Positions 28,217-37,228 of a DNA stretch of 64,000 nucleotides are shown here, in pieces. A program made the position numbers and the translations under genes. Numbering within the stretch: the first letter of the stretch is position 1; each line of letters opens with the position of its first letter. The DNA comes from Pedobacter sp. (GTDB taxonomy: Bacteria > Bacteroidota > Bacteroidia > Sphingobacteriales > Sphingobacteriaceae): assembly GCA_008015505.1 (NCBI GenBank), contig SSFR01000014.1, positions 62,001 to 126,000 of the forward strand. Reading direction: 5' to 3'. Below the pieces are notes generated by a model. That model worked only from the letters and a program-made list of their open reading frames with translations. It did not search any database and was not told where the DNA came from.

Positions 28217-28278
28217 AAGGGCAAATAAAGCAATTTTAGGGCAAATAATCGGATACCATATTTAGTATCACAAAACTC

Positions 28279-28761
28279 ATGAAAGCAAAAAAAGATAAGA
28301 CCATCCACAAAATTTTAATTGCCATAGACGGTAGTTCATATTCCGATCATCTGATTGATTATGGTGTCTACATGGCCGGGAAGATGAATTCAGAACTAGC
28401 TGTGGTCCATATCAACGAATTACCTTTGGCAACCCCATTTATGATCGATCCTTTGTCGACCGAATCATCAACCATGGTGATGGAAGTTATGCAAGCCCAA
28501 GAGGACGCTAACAAGAAACTATTCTCATATATCCAAAAAACATGGGGCAAAGAAATACCGCTACACATCTATACCAAGGTTGGAAAGCCTAAAGATGAAA
28601 TCTTAAACACGGCCAAAGAATGTGGGGCAGACTTTATCATCCTTGGCACCCATGGCCGGGTTGGATTCGATCATCTTATTTCAGGAAGCGTGGCTGAAGG
28701 GGTTGTTCGTCATGCAATATGTCCAGTACTCATTATTCCAAATAAGCTAGAAAAAGAATAA
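28279..28761 (+). CDS. Universal stress protein (UspA family)
   Basis: 160 residues, single Usp domain. KILIAIDGSSYSDHLIDYG is at the N-terminus. The ATP-binding signature G2xG9G(S/T) appears as GTHGRVGFDHLISGSVAEGVV near 122-142, and the fold ends VLIIPN. The intact motif suggests an ATP-binding subtype. Divergent from the NlpC/P60 gene, 62 bp apart, and convergent with the PBP gene. Confidence 0.92.
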   Translation: MKAKKDKTIHKILIAIDGSSYSDHLIDYGVYMAGKMNSELAVVHINELPLATPFMIDPLSTESSTMVMEVMQAQEDANKKLFSYIQKTWGKEIPLHIYTKVGKPKDEILNTAKECGADFIILGTHGRVGFDHLISGSVAEGVVRHAICPVLIIPNKLEKE

Positions 28762-28789
28762 AATCAACAAATAAGCTTTAAAAGCAATC

Positions 28790-31093
28790 TCAATCCGATC
28801 CGGCTACTCTTCCAGTATCAATTGTAGCCCTATGAATACCTATAGAGTCGACAGATAAACTATCTACCCCCACCGAATCTAACCGTAAGCGAGGTGTTGG
28901 ACATTGATACTTTCGAGTTATTGGCACCTCTGGTTTTGGGAAAAGGCCTTGTGTAATCTTTGTAGAAGGATCACGATATACCTTTTCCATAAACTTGCCA
29001 AAAATAGGCAAGGCTGTACGCGAACCTTCACCAGTTTCGGAGTTTTTAAAATGAGCACTGCGTTCATCACACCCCACCCAAATGCCTGTAACCAAATTCT
29101 TAGTAAGCCCCATATACCACCCATCTACATAGTCAGATGAGGTACCCGTTTTACCACCAATCTGATTATTATTTTTCCATAAATCCCAGGCCCATAAAGC
29201 CTGTGAAGTTCCTCCAGGCTCCTCCATCCCTCCACGAAGCATATACAGCATCAACCAAGCTATTTCCTTAGTCAACAAGCGCTTCTGCTTTGCCTTAAAC
29301 TGAGCAAGAATATTTTGATCACGATCGGTGATACGCTCCACAAGAATAGGATCTGTTTTCAGTCCTGTATTTAGAAAACTACCATAAGCCCGGACCATTT
29401 CAAACACTGATACATCGTTCGAACCCAAACCCACTGACGGAACTGACTTCAGCGGGCTCTCAATACCACATAAATGAGCGTACTTAACTACATTATCCCA
29501 ACCCACTTTCTCCGTCAACTGTGCCGTAATCGAATTCACAGATCTACCCATTGCTAGGCGCAAGGACATCTCAAGCCCTGAAAACGTAAAGCTCGCATTC
29601 TTGGGTTCCCAATACTCCGTCTTTCCTTTATCAGTATAAGCTATTTTCACAGGTCTATCCGTAAAAGTGTCACAAGGACTCATCCCCTGTTCTAAAGCAG
29701 TTAAATACACAAAAGGTTTAAAAGTAGACCCCGCTTGCCGTTTCGCTTGATTCACATGATCATATTCAAAATAGCGATGATTAATTCCACCAATCCAAAC
29801 TTTGATATGTCCATTAAAAGGATCAAGTGTCATCATACCGACATTTAATATTTTCGCATAGTATTTGATCGAGTCAAGCGTAGAGAAATACACTTCTTTA
29901 TCACCATCCCATGAAAAAACATTCATTTTTTTGGGTCTATTTAAATAAATATTGATCGAATCTGGATGAGCATGATACCTGGCTTTAAGTGCCGCATAAT
30001 ATGGCAATCGCTGTACCGCCTTTTCAGCAAAATTTAAGATCTCCACACCATCCGATGTATACCAAGGATTCTGACTCCCCCAAACATTTTGAAAACGTGT
30101 TTGCAAAACTTTCATCTGCTCAGCAACTGCTTCTTCAGCATATTTTTGAAGCTTTGAATCAATTGTGGTATAAATCTTAAGTCCATCTGAATACAAATCA
30201 TAATCATTCTCCTGACACCATTTTTCAAGATATTTAGCCACAGCTGAACGCAAATAAGATCCTCCACGATTAGCCTCATTTAATTCAGATAACTTTAGTA
30301 TCAATGGAAGTTTACTCAATCTTTCTAACTCTGATGCACTTATATACTTATACTTATGTAGCTGAGCAAGCACCGTATTTCTACGTTCCCGAGACTTTTC
30401 TGGATTTTTTATTGGGTTATAAGTCGTAGTGGCTTTTAGCATTCCAACCAGAGTAGCTGACTCTTCTATTTGCAACCTGCTCGTTTCTTTACTAAAGTAA
30501 TGCTTGGCTGCTGTTTTAATTCCATAGGTATTATTTCCAAAGGGAACTGTATTAAGATATAAAGTCAAGATATCTTGCTTCGAATAATACCACTCCAATT
30601 CGTAAGCAGTAATCCATTCCTTCAGCTTGTAAATCAAGGTACGTATGCCCGGAACATACTTAATTAAACCCTGAGATTTTTGATGACGCGTGCTGTATAG
30701 GTTTTTAGCTAGTTGCTGCGTAATGGTACTAGCCCCACGTTTATCTCCTTGCACGGTAGAAAGCATACTCGAGAAAACAGAACGTAAATCAATGCCACCA
30801 TGCGCAAAGAAACGTGTGTCTTCTGTGGCTACAAGTGCATCAATTACACTTGGCGAAATTTCACTAAATGTAACTGGAGTTCGATTTTCTTTATAATATT
30901 TGCCAATCAGCACCCCATCTGAAGTATATACTTCAGATGCTACTCGCATATTTGGATCCTCAATATCCTTCATGGTTGGTGAATAACCAAATAGCCACAA
31001 AAAATTGAGTTGGATGGCACACAACAAAATAATAATACTGTAAATGACGATAACAAAGTACCGTAATGGTCTACTTTTAATTCTTTGAAACAT
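28790..31093 (-). CDS. Class A penicillin-binding protein (PBP1A-like)
   Basis: Bifunctional peptidoglycan synthase, 767 residues from the ATG at 31093; a GTG 17 codons upstream is possible. One membrane anchor lies at about 11-31. The GT51 transglycosylase domain has ATEDTRFFAHGGID (catalytic Glu at about 91), RGASTITQQLAKNL and LNTVPFGNNTYGI. The transpeptidase domain has SxxK in AGSTFKPF (Ser about 456), SVN at about 518 and KTGTSSDY at about 648. The acidic C-terminal tail is unstructured. Divergent from the metallopeptidase-barrel gene. Confidence 0.95.
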   Translation of the reverse strand: MFQRIKSRPLRYFVIVIYSIIILLCAIQLNFLWLFGYSPTMKDIEDPNMRVASEVYTSDGVLIGKYYKENRTPVTFSEISPSVIDALVATEDTRFFAHGGIDLRSVFSSMLSTVQGDKRGASTITQQLAKNLYSTRHQKSQGLIKYVPGIRTLIYKLKEWITAYELEWYYSKQDILTLYLNTVPFGNNTYGIKTAAKHYFSKETSRLQIEESATLVGMLKATTTYNPIKNPEKSRERRNTVLAQLHKYKYISASELERLSKLPLILKLSELNEANRGGSYLRSAVAKYLEKWCQENDYDLYSDGLKIYTTIDSKLQKYAEEAVAEQMKVLQTRFQNVWGSQNPWYTSDGVEILNFAEKAVQRLPYYAALKARYHAHPDSINIYLNRPKKMNVFSWDGDKEVYFSTLDSIKYYAKILNVGMMTLDPFNGHIKVWIGGINHRYFEYDHVNQAKRQAGSTFKPFVYLTALEQGMSPCDTFTDRPVKIAYTDKGKTEYWEPKNASFTFSGLEMSLRLAMGRSVNSITAQLTEKVGWDNVVKYAHLCGIESPLKSVPSVGLGSNDVSVFEMVRAYGSFLNTGLKTDPILVERITDRDQNILAQFKAKQKRLLTKEIAWLMLYMLRGGMEEPGGTSQALWAWDLWKNNNQIGGKTGTSSDYVDGWYMGLTKNLVTGIWVGCDERSAHFKNSETGEGSRTALPIFGKFMEKVYRDPSTKITQGLFPKPEVPITRKYQCPTPRLRLDSVGVDSLSVDSIGIHRATIDTGRVAGSD

Positions 31094-31207
31094 GGGATAA
31101 ATATGCTGATCTTTTACCTTTACATCAACCAGATAATGACTCACATCTAAATCAAGACAAACCCGTACTAATCACAATGTATTTGTACGTTTTATATATC
31201 GATATAA

Positions 31208-34200
31208 ATGAAGAACAATTATATGCTTAGACCTAAATCATCCTCGTGGTTTATCCTTTCGCTTACACTAACTATTTTCCTCAGCAGCATCGTACCTGCA
31301 AGTGCACAATATTTTGGGCAAAACAAGGTGCGTTATAAAAAACTCAATTTTAAGGTCTATCAAACACCTCACTTTGAACTCTATTACTATCTACGAAACG
31401 AAGAACTTGTACAGCGGTTTATACAAGAAGCCGAAGTATGGTATAGCCTGCACCAACAAGTATTCAGAGACACATTTACTAAAAGGAATCCAATCATATT
31501 GTATGCCAATAGCCCAGATTTTCAACAAACAACAGCCATACAAGGCGATATAGGCGTAGGTACTGGTGGTGTTACAGAAGGGATGAAAAACAGAGTAGTA
31601 ATGCCTATCACGCAATTAAACCAACAAACTCGACATGTCATTGGACACGAGTTAGTTCACGCATTTCAGTATCATCTTTTACTTGAAGGTGACTCCACCA
31701 AATTAGAAAACATCAATAGAATCCCTCTTTGGATGATCGAAGGTATGGCAGAATATCTTTCTATAGGTAAAGTCGATGCTTATACTGGTATGTGGATGCG
31801 TGATGCCTTTTTGAGTAAAGATATCCCCACACTCCAGCAATTAACAAATAGCAACAAATACTTTCCTTACCGTTATGGACAGGCTTTCTGGTCTTACGTT
31901 GGTTCTACCTATGGAGACACTGTCATCGTTCCATTTTTTAAACAAGCAGCCCAATATGGCTACGAAAAAGCTTTGCAATACACTTTTGGTTATGACGAAA
32001 AAACATTCTCAAATCTTTGGAAAGCAAGTATTGAAAATACCTATAAACCATATGTTAAGGATACAGCTCAAGTGCTTATTGGCAAACGTATCATCGATAA
32101 CAAAAATGGAGGAGAACATTATAATGTAGCACCTGCAATTTCACCTGATGGACAATATGTAGCCTTTCTTTCGGAAAAAGATCTTTTGAGTATTGATCTT
32201 TTTCTTGCTGATGCAAAAACTGGTAAAATCTTACGTAAACTAACTAGCAAAGCAAGAAATTCACATATTGATGAGTTTAATTTCATTGAATCTGCAGGAG
32301 CCTGGTCTCCTGATAGCAAGCGTTTTGCATTTAGCACATACAGCTCTGGCAGAAATCAGCTTGTTACCATTGATGCCTCAACGGGCAAAACCATCAGCAT
32401 GAAATCAATGGGTGAGGTAGAGGAATTCAGTAATCTAACCTGGTCACCGGATGGAAGCAGTATTGCCTTTTCGGGTTTAAAAGAAGGCAAAAGTGATCTC
32501 TTCTTATATAATATAAATACACAAGGGGTTGCTCAGCTGACCAATGATGTGTATTCCGACTATCAGCCTAGTTTCTCAAATGATGGACAAAAAATTGTAT
32601 TTAGTAGTGATCGTCTATCACTCAATCATAGTGCAAAGGGTGTCAATATTCCTTTTAACTTGGCTGTTCTAGATCTGAAAAACAAATCTATTGACAATAT
32701 TTCCATATTCAATGGAGCCAATAACCTCAATCCACAGTTTTCAGCTGATGATCAAAAAATCTATTTCCTATCTAATCGAGATGGATTCCGCAATTTATAC
32801 CGATATACTATTTCAACAGAAAAGGTTGAACAGCTGACTAACTACTTTACAGGTATCAGTGGAATCACTGAGTTTTCACCTGCTTTAAGTATTTCGAAAA
32901 ATGATGATATTCTTTATTCCTATTATCAGGCGCAAAAGTACACTATCTACAATGCAAAAGTAGCCGAATTCACTGCAAAACCTGTTGATCCACAAGACGT
33001 CAACTTAGATGCAGCAATATTACCCCCTACTAAATCTACTGGTGTAAATATTATCAATCCCAACCTAGGGCATTTCAGTCAATTTGAAAAAATACCCCTC
33101 TCCAGCATTCAAACAATACCTTACCGACCCAAATTTAAGCTAGACGAAATCTATAGCACGGGTGTCGGTGTTGGTTTATCTGTTGGTGGATATGGTACAA
33201 CAGCAGGACTAGCCAGTGGTATTCAAGGAATTTTTAGTGACATTACGGGACAAAATCAAATATTTGCAGCTTTAGCACTAAATGGACAACTCTATGATTT
33301 TGGTGCGCAAGCAGCTTATACCCATCAAAAAAATCGAATAGATTGGGGTGTAGCAGTTTCTCATGTTCCTTATATATCTGCAGCGCTATCGAGCTCTATT
33401 GACCCTGATCCTAACGGAGGCCCTAATCCTGTTTACAATGAAAAGTATGACCTTATCCGTACGTTTATTGATCAATTTAGTTTATTCGCTGCTTACCCAT
33501 TCTCACGTATTAATAGATATGAAGTGAGTACAGGATTTTCTCGATATAGCTACCGCGTTGATCGATATGACAACTACTACCAGTACGATCCCACTACTCA
33601 AAGCATAGGAGCTGGTCTTGGAACAAAGCATGAAAAATTATCTTCTGATCAAATAACACAATCTTACGGTACCTATCTCAACCCGTTTAGTGTTTATCAA
33701 GTAGGAAATGCCTTTATAGGAGATAATTCATTCTGGGGAATTACCGCACCACTAAATGGTTACAGATATCGATTTGGCGCTGATATGTACTTAGGTGATT
33801 ATCATCTAGGGGCTCTAACTATTGATATGCGTCGTTATGTACGTTTAAAACCTATTACTTTAGCAAGCAGATTATATAGTTATGGTCGATTTGGTACCGA
33901 CGAAAAAAAACTCTATCCACTATATGTAGGCTACGATTACTACATCCGAGGCTATAACCCTAACTCATTTGTAAACAATGGAAGCACAAACAGTGGATTC
34001 AATATCAATCAGTTAACAGGATCACATATTGCAGTAGCAAATTTTGAAGTACGTTTGCCATTTACAGGACCAAAAAGATTATCACTGATTGACTCTAAAT
34101 TCTTTTACACAGACTTAAATGCTTTCTTCGATATGGGGCTAGCCTACTATAGTGATTCCAAAATTGCATTCAAATCGCAACCTGATATTGTTAGTACTAC

Positions 34201-34393
34201 TCCTGCTCCAACTCCTACTAATCCCAATGCCCTATCTGTTGTATACGAAAGAGTTCCAGCAATGAGTGTTGGACTGTCCTTACGTGTCAATCTATTTGGT
34301 GTTTTTGTAATAGAACCTTATTACGCTATTCCATTTCAACGAAGTGATGTGAACTTTGGAATATTTGGGCTAACCCTTGCCCCTGGATGGTAG
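31208..34393 (+). CDS. Outer-membrane metallopeptidase-like / PD40 propeller / beta-barrel fusion protein
   Basis: 1061 residues in three parts after a signal peptide (to about residue 34, SSIVPASAQ). First, a gluzincin-like peptidase domain (about 40-285) has HELVH at 147-151 and a downstream IEGMAEY at 177-183, which can provide the third zinc ligand (peptidase MA-like pattern). Second, a TolB/PD40-type propeller (about 290-600) has repeats such as APAISPDGQYVAFLS, LTWSPDGSSIAFSG and PSFSNDGQKIVFSSD. Third, a C-terminal region (about 640-1061) is rich in Tyr and Gly strands, ends in APGW, and resembles a surface-antigen barrel. It likely sits in the outer membrane with the first two parts in the periplasm. 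Enzyme activity is untested inference. Confidence 0.8.
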   Translation: MKNNYMLRPKSSSWFILSLTLTIFLSSIVPASAQYFGQNKVRYKKLNFKVYQTPHFELYYYLRNEELVQRFIQEAEVWYSLHQQVFRDTFTKRNPIILYANSPDFQQTTAIQGDIGVGTGGVTEGMKNRVVMPITQLNQQTRHVIGHELVHAFQYHLLLEGDSTKLENINRIPLWMIEGMAEYLSIGKVDAYTGMWMRDAFLSKDIPTLQQLTNSNKYFPYRYGQAFWSYVGSTYGDTVIVPFFKQAAQYGYEKALQYTFGYDEKTFSNLWKASIENTYKPYVKDTAQVLIGKRIIDNKNGGEHYNVAPAISPDGQYVAFLSEKDLLSIDLFLADAKTGKILRKLTSKARNSHIDEFNFIESAGAWSPDSKRFAFSTYSSGRNQLVTIDASTGKTISMKSMGEVEEFSNLTWSPDGSSIAFSGLKEGKSDLFLYNINTQGVAQLTNDVYSDYQPSFSNDGQKIVFSSDRLSLNHSAKGVNIPFNLAVLDLKNKSIDNISIFNGANNLNPQFSADDQKIYFLSNRDGFRNLYRYTISTEKVEQLTNYFTGISGITEFSPALSISKNDDILYSYYQAQKYTIYNAKVAEFTAKPVDPQDVNLDAAILPPTKSTGVNIINPNLGHFSQFEKIPLSSIQTIPYRPKFKLDEIYSTGVGVGLSVGGYGTTAGLASGIQGIFSDITGQNQIFAALALNGQLYDFGAQAAYTHQKNRIDWGVAVSHVPYISAALSSSIDPDPNGGPNPVYNEKYDLIRTFIDQFSLFAAYPFSRINRYEVSTGFSRYSYRVDRYDNYYQYDPTTQSIGAGLGTKHEKLSSDQITQSYGTYLNPFSVYQVGNAFIGDNSFWGITAPLNGYRYRFGADMYLGDYHLGALTIDMRRYVRLKPITLASRLYSYGRFGTDEKKLYPLYVGYDYYIRGYNPNSFVNNGSTNSGFNINQLTGSHIAVANFEVRLPFTGPKRLSLIDSKFFYTDLNAFFDMGLAYYSDSKIAFKSQPDIVSTTPAPTPTNPNALSVVYERVPAMSVGLSLRVNLFGVFVIEPYYAIPFQRSDVNFGIFGLTLAPGW

Positions 34394-34468
34394 TAGTATG
34401 GCTGGGCTATGTATCGCAATGATTGATATCCTTGTATAAAAAAGGCAGGAAGGCACTAGCTTTCGTTC

Positions 34469-35171
34469 ATGCAACTAAACACAGAAAAATCAGTATGCCC
34501 TCACTGCCAGGGCTCAAAAGTGGTAAAAAATGGATAAAAACGAAACGGAGCACAGGTCTATCGTTGTAAGAATTGTAAAAAATGCTACCAGCATGCATAC
34601 AAATACCGAGTTTCAGACCCTAAGATTCGATTAATGGCGAGAGATATGTTGATTAACTGCGCAGGGATTCGGGAAGTTAGCCGAGCGCTACATATAGTGT
34701 ACTGGTTGTGTTCTTCATTTACTTTTATCGTTCAAAGATTTATGTTGGACTCCCCGGCATAACCACTATCACCAAGTAGAAGTAGATGAGATCTATAGCT
34801 TCGTTAAAAGCAAGAAAAAGAAGGTTTGGATCTTATATGCTTATTGTAAATACAGCCGAAAAATACTTGCAGTTAACCTTGGGTAAACGCAGTAGAAAAA
34901 CCGTCCGAGAGCTATACAAGCGCTTAAAAGAAGTTCAAATCGATTGTTGATGCACTAGCAAGTGGTAGGCTTTCAAAGAAGTATTTACTAAAGCCAAACA
35001 TCTCATCGGAAAAGAGTTCGCTAAAACTATCGAAGGAGTTAATACCTGGCTTATAAGTGTATGCAAGAGACTAGTCAGGAGGAATACGGCCTTCTCTAAA
35101 AGGTCTTAAATCACTGGATTGCTATCAAATTGGCTATCTATCACAGAAATAATAGACTATTAATCAATTAA
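34469..35171 (+). mobile_element. Decayed IS1-family insertion sequence (insA/insB remnant)
   Basis: Translated in pieces, this stretch matches both IS1 transposase frames. The InsA part begins at 34469 with a zinc finger (VCPHCQGSKVVKNG, then YRCKNCKKCYQ) but has TAA at 34535 after residue 22. The InsB part starts near 34780 (VEVDEIYSFVKSKKKKVW, ILYAYCKYSRKILAVNLG). It needs a frameshift after LG, reads through stops, and continues AKHLIGKEFAKTIEGVNTW, LVRRNTAFSKRS and LAIYHRNNRLLIN to a stop at 35171. At least three stops and two frameshifts make it non-functional. No convincing terminal inverted repeats or target duplication were found, so its true ends are uncertain. Confidence 0.85.
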
Positions 35172-35188
35172 AAAAATAACCAAAAAAA

Positions 35189-35219
35189 TATGATCAATAA
35201 TATATTTTTAATACATTTG
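35189..35219 (+). promoter_or_regulatory. Predicted promoter of astacin-like lipoprotein gene
   Basis: Perfect -7 TAcaTTTG (35212-35219), 19-bp spacer and TATG (35189-35192), three of four for the -33 box. It lies just after the IS1 relic and 26 bp before the ATG at 35246. Confidence 0.6.
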
Positions 35220-35245
35220 CAATCATTTTTTAATTTTTTTGCAAA

Positions 35246-35977
35246 ATGAAATTAATACTAACAAATATCTTAGCCTTATTTACCTTACTTATATCGATTA
35301 CATCTTGTAAAAAAGACGATATATCAACACAATTAAATTCGCCAACTATAAAAGCGGAGGGAAGAATAAGTGGGATTGCATTAAAAGACCACATCTTACC
35401 TAATGGCTCTATCATACGAATAAAGTATATAGATACCGATTCTAAAAACGAGTGGTTTAAAAATGAGCAAGTGCTTATATTAAAACAATTAGTTAAAGAG
35501 AGTACAGAGGCCTGGGAGAAACACGCCAATATAAAATTTGAATTTATAGATAATGATAAAGATGCTGATGTAAGAATCATACTAGATTTTTTTGTTTTTA
35601 GGGATGACTTACCAACTGGTTCTTATAACAGATATATCGATGATCAAGACAAACCTAATATGAAATTGAGGTATCGATTTGGACAGTCTAATAACAGTTT
35701 TCGTGCTACTGCACTTCATGAATTTGGACATGTACTGGGTTTAGATCACGAACATTGCCATCCCGACAGTAAAGTGAATATTAGTCAATTAGACGGCATA
35801 GATCAAATGCCAAGAGATCTAGAAACAGGTTATTTTCACCATAAGACATATGATCCATTATCAATTATGCACTATGGGTTCCCTGGTTCTATGACTAAAG
35901 ATGGAAAGGACATAAAAGAAAATTTAGAGTTATCTGCTGGTGATATTACGTTTATACAAACACTTTATCCATTTTAG
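35246..35977 (+). CDS. Astacin-like zinc metalloprotease lipoprotein (copy 1)
   Basis: Surface or periplasmic metzincin protease, 243 residues. A lipoprotein signal ends in SITSC (Cys21) followed by KKDD. The catalytic zinc motif HEFGHVLGLDHEH lies at 158-170 (HExxHxxGxxHE). The Met-turn SIMHYG lies at about 206-211, with the Tyr after His typical of M12A astacins. There is no recognisable pro-domain apart from the 20-60 linker. It is convergent with a homologue at 36.2-37.0 kb and shares its terminator. The substrate is unknown. Location next to an IS relic suggests recent gain or rearrangement. Confidence 0.85.
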   Translation: MKLILTNILALFTLLISITSCKKDDISTQLNSPTIKAEGRISGIALKDHILPNGSIIRIKYIDTDSKNEWFKNEQVLILKQLVKESTEAWEKHANIKFEFIDNDKDADVRIILDFFVFRDDLPTGSYNRYIDDQDKPNMKLRYRFGQSNNSFRATALHEFGHVLGLDHEHCHPDSKVNISQLDGIDQMPRDLETGYFHHKTYDPLSIMHYGFPGSMTKDGKDIKENLELSAGDITFIQTLYPF

Positions 35978-36157
35978 AATAAGCCAGCTAGCTTTTATCT
36001 AACCAGAAATTATCCTTAAGGGCAAAATTGGGCTATCCCAAGGCCCTTTAGAAATTTCCAAGTACCATCTGTACACACTATGAAACCTTTTTTTACTCTG
36101 ATATACTAAAATGCCTTACTTGAAGCTTTGGATATAAATATTATATATAACGTAATA

Positions 36158-36216
36158 ATATAAACATTAAAAAGGGCGCTAAATTTTTGAGTTAGCGCCC
36201 TTTTTAATGTTTATAT
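36158..36216. terminator. Bidirectional terminator with a perfect 25-bp stem
   Basis: Arms 36158-36182 and 36192-36216 are exact inverted complements around a 9-nt loop. The GC core is GGGCGC/GCGCCC flanked by A5/T5, so both strands read GCGCCCTTTTT. It separates the two convergent metalloprotease genes. Confidence 0.92.
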
Positions 36217-36219
36217 ATG

Positions 36220-37047
36220 TTATCCTTTCTTTGGAAATGGATATATTTTATTTATAAAACTTTTATCAGCTGCAGACAAGTCTGTATTCCATCCAACAGT
36301 CCTACCATCGAGAGTAAACTCTTTAGGAACGGGATAATGCATAATAGATTTTGTATCGTAAGCCGAATAAACGGTTCCAGAAGTAGATAACTTATAAAAA
36401 ACATTTTGATCTACCATTTCATGTGACCAACCATTCGTACGTTGATAATATGCGTAAACATAGGGTTTATTCCATTTGATATTAGATAGAGGACTACTCT
36501 GCTCATGTTCTAAACCTAATGCATGTCCAAATTCATGTACCACAACCCTCGAAAACTCACTGTCCTCAGTAGCATCGGTAAACCAACCATAATTCATGGT
36601 CGCCTCATTAGATGGAATACTCAAATTTTCTTTTCCAACATATGACCATGAACCACTTGTAGAGTCACATGTTATTCTTATCTCAGCTGGCTGATCAGCG
36701 CCTACAAAGTCGATGCGAAAATTTGCATATTTTTCCCACTTTTTGGCTTTTTCTTGAATCTTTGAACGAATAAAATCACTCGCTAAATCATCTAAAAACT
36801 TAACATGCAAAACAATTGGTCCTTTCGAGTTGTTATTCCAAAAATTGACCTTCTTTCCAACTGCAGAAGTAGATGGACCCTCATTTTCCAGTGAATAGCT
36901 CCTAGCGGAACAAGTATGAATACTGCTTAATTCTGATGAATTTTGCTTCTTCCCAGTTATAACCGATGTTGGGATATTGTTCTGATCCTTTTTGCAAGAA
37001 AACAGAACAATTGTAAAAAATCCGATAATAATAAGTTTTTTGTTCAT
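36220..37047 (-). CDS. Astacin-like zinc metalloprotease lipoprotein (copy 2)
   Basis: 275 residues and a paralogue of the convergent neighbour. A lipoprotein signal ends TIVLFSC (Cys18) with KKDQ following, the same charged start as copy 1. The shared core runs KKWEKYANFRIDFV, AEIRI and then the zinc motif HEFGHALGLEHEQ at 171-183. The Met-turn SIMHYP lies at about 234-239. Between these an insert with aromatic residues (YAYYQRTNGWSHEM) differs from copy 1. The protease fold is clear; the substrate, and whether it is surface exposed, is not. The short TVGWNTDLSAADKSFINKIYPF end matches LSAGDITFIQTLYPF of copy 1. Confidence 0.85.
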   Translation of the reverse strand: MNKKLIIIGFFTIVLFSCKKDQNNIPTSVITGKKQNSSELSSIHTCSARSYSLENEGPSTSAVGKKVNFWNNNSKGPIVLHVKFLDDLASDFIRSKIQEKAKKWEKYANFRIDFVGADQPAEIRITCDSTSGSWSYVGKENLSIPSNEATMNYGWFTDATEDSEFSRVVVHEFGHALGLEHEQSSPLSNIKWNKPYVYAYYQRTNGWSHEMVDQNVFYKLSTSGTVYSAYDTKSIMHYPVPKEFTLDGRTVGWNTDLSAADKSFINKIYPFPKKG

Positions 37048-37228
37048 AATAATTCTGTTTTTAAGTGAATAATCAATGAATAATATTTAACTATAAGTTA
37101 AATAATTTTTACAAAAAGTAAAATTTAAATCAAAAACTATCTGATTTTTAACACTTATTAAGCATTATTTTTTGACAAGATTATTTCATCACTGGGATTA
37201 CTATTTTTGAAGAGAAAGAAAATGGAAG

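Larger units (their letters stand above)
34394..35245. other. Long non-coding gap holding the IS1 remnant
   Basis: The 850-bp gap between the barrel protein and the first astacin-like gene is filled mainly by the IS1 relic. The first 75 bp show nothing recognisable. The last 70 bp are very AT-rich and contain the promoter of the downstream gene. Confidence 0.6.

Noticed and set aside
34394..35245. Possible IS1 terminal repeats (a shared AATGATTG-like octamer on the two sides)
   Set aside because: Only about 8 bp match, no target duplication was seen, and AT-rich DNA gives such matches by chance.
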